Assembly: GCA_003524705.1 (NCBI GenBank)
Contig: DQGV01000366.1
Coordinates: 1-13,493, forward strand
Direction of reading: 5' to 3'
DNA from: Anaerolineae bacterium
GTDB lineage: Bacteria; Chloroflexota; Anaerolineae; Anaerolineales; Villigracilaceae
DNA: 13,493 nucleotides
Every line of letters begins with the position of its first letter. Positions within the stretch are counted from its first letter, which is position 1. The notes below the pieces were generated by a model. That model saw nothing but the letters and a program-made list of their open reading frames with translations. It was not told the origin of the DNA and did not search any database. Positions 12,507-13,493 of this stretch are shown one piece after another. Both the position numbers and the translations under genes were made by a program.

Positions 12507-13493
12507 TTAACCGACATGCCTTGTACTGCCACGCTCTAAACCAACTAAGAAACGTGAAAGATTATCAAAATCTTCAAACACAATTGCCGCGCCTCTGGCA
12601 ACACAGGTGAGCGGGTCTTCTGCAACCCAAACTCTTAATTTCAATTCGTCTGTTAGGCGTTCTGCCAAACCTTGCAACAAAGCACCACCACCTGCTAAAC
12701 AAATACCGACATCCATTAAGTCTGAAACGATTTCAGGCGGAATTTCATCTAACGCATCGCGAACGGTATCAATAATCACTTGCACTGAGCCAGATAAGGC
12801 TTCACGAATTTCAACCGAAGAGATTTCTACTGTTTCGGGTAAGCCAGTCACTAAGTTTCTTCCGCGCACTTCCATAGTTTTTTCAGGTTGCAATGGATAG
12901 GCTGAACCAATTTGCCATTTGATTTGTTCAGCTACACCCTGCCCCACTAACAAGTTGTATTTATTTCTTAAGTATTGCACAATATCTTGGTCTAATTCAT
13001 CACCAGCGACTCTTAACGAGCGTGAGGCAACCACACCACTCATAGACATAACTGCCACTTCAGTTGTACCGCCGCCAATATCCACCACCATAGAGCCGCG
13101 AATTTCGGCAATGGGTAAACCTGCCCCAAGCGCGGCGGCGATGGGTTCTTCAATTAACATGGCTTGACGTGCTCCTGATGCCATGACAGCATCATACACA
13201 GCACGCTTTTCAACTTCGGTAACACCAGTGGGTAAACCAATAATCACACGCGGACGTGGCAATGGTACAACGCTTTGTTCATGCACTTTGCCGATGAAAT
13301 ATTCCAACATCACACGGGTGACATCAAATTCAGCAATCACACCATCACGAATTGGACGAACGACAACCACATTGGCAGGAGTGCGCCCAACCATTTCTTT
13401 GGCTTCGAGTCCAATAGCGAGTGGCTGACGTTGTTTTTTATCAACAGTGACCCAAGAAGGTTCGTTAATAACAATCCCCTTACCACGCACATG
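12507..13493 (-). CDS. mreB: Rod shape-determining actin homologue MreB (N-terminus outside window)
   Basis: The frame is open to the window edge (His-Val-Arg-Gly-Lys-Gly...), so the GTG at 13490 is internal. About 20 N-terminal residues, including the first phosphate motif, are missing. The visible 328 residues show GKGIVINEPSWV, the family stretch PTGVTEVEKRAV, EEPIAAALGAGLP, the second phosphate motif VDIGGGTTEVAV and the adenosine-site CLAGGGALLQG. MreB forms ATP-dependent filaments under the membrane that guide lateral wall synthesis through MreC, MreD, RodA and PBP2. The C-terminus carries about 25 residues after ARGAAIV, ending RGSTRHVG. It is the first gene of the visible minus-strand cluster; its promoter is not in this window. 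Confidence 0.97.
   Translation of the reverse strand, partial: HVRGKGIVINEPSWVTVDKKQRQPLAIGLEAKEMVGRTPANVVVVRPIRDGVIAEFDVTRVMLEYFIGKVHEQSVVPLPRPRVIIGLPTGVTEVEKRAVYDAVMASGARQAMLIEEPIAAALGAGLPIAEIRGSMVVDIGGGTTEVAVMSMSGVVASRSLRVAGDELDQDIVQYLRNKYNLLVGQGVAEQIKWQIGSAYPLQPEKTMEVRGRNLVTGLPETVEISSVEIREALSGSVQVIIDTVRDALDEIPPEIVSDLMDVGICLAGGGALLQGLAERLTDELKLRVWVAEDPLTCVARGAAIVFEDFDNLSRFLVGLERGSTRHVG

Overview
The window looks like chromosomal DNA of a low-to-medium GC, single-membrane-type bacterium. My best guess is the Chloroflexota (Anaerolineae). I base this on the wording of the glutamyl-tRNA synthetase N-terminus, on a complete mreBCD-mrdA-minCDE-rodA cluster, and on short dispersed-type inverted repeats in the gaps. 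This is an inference from recall, not a database result. No rRNA, tRNA, CRISPR array or insertion sequence was seen.

Layout. Positions 1-288 (+) hold the C-terminal end of the RNA ligase RtcB. A bidirectional hairpin terminator follows. Next is a stretch that first looks empty (about 343-600) but on the minus strand holds an 81-codon reading frame for a small membrane protein, interrupted by one TGA. At 621-1256 (+) lies a soluble class III nucleotidyl cyclase. It converges, through a second perfect bidirectional terminator, on a minus-strand lipoprotein with a CAP/SCP domain (1304-1906).

Everything from 13493 down to 1304 is on the minus strand. Read in the direction of transcription it is mreB (cut by the window edge), mreC, mreD, mrdA (PBP2), minC, minD, minE, rodA, gltX, a seven-helix membrane protein of unknown function, a coiled-coil protein with a PH/GRAM-like domain and zinc ribbon that is split by a frameshift, and the CAP lipoprotein. 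mreB/C/D, PBP2 and RodA make up the lateral-wall synthesis machine (elongasome). MinC/D/E place the division site. The cluster therefore joins cell elongation with control of septum position. gltX and the genes after it are likely a separate module.

Three of the widest gaps in the minus-strand series (rodA/gltX, minC/minD, mrdA/minC) each hold a different short inverted repeat. The most informative irregularities are: (1) a PH/GRAM-like domain divided between two frames exactly at an A AAA AAA heptamer that is followed after 8 nt by a hairpin; (2) the hidden TGA-interrupted membrane ORF; (3) a terminator-like hairpin with a buried Shine-Dalgarno just before rodA; (4) ten extracytoplasmic cysteines in PBP2 that fall into five close pairs; and (5) two genes without Shine-Dalgarno whose TATAAT box lies 9-10 nt before ATG, suggesting leaderless transcripts.
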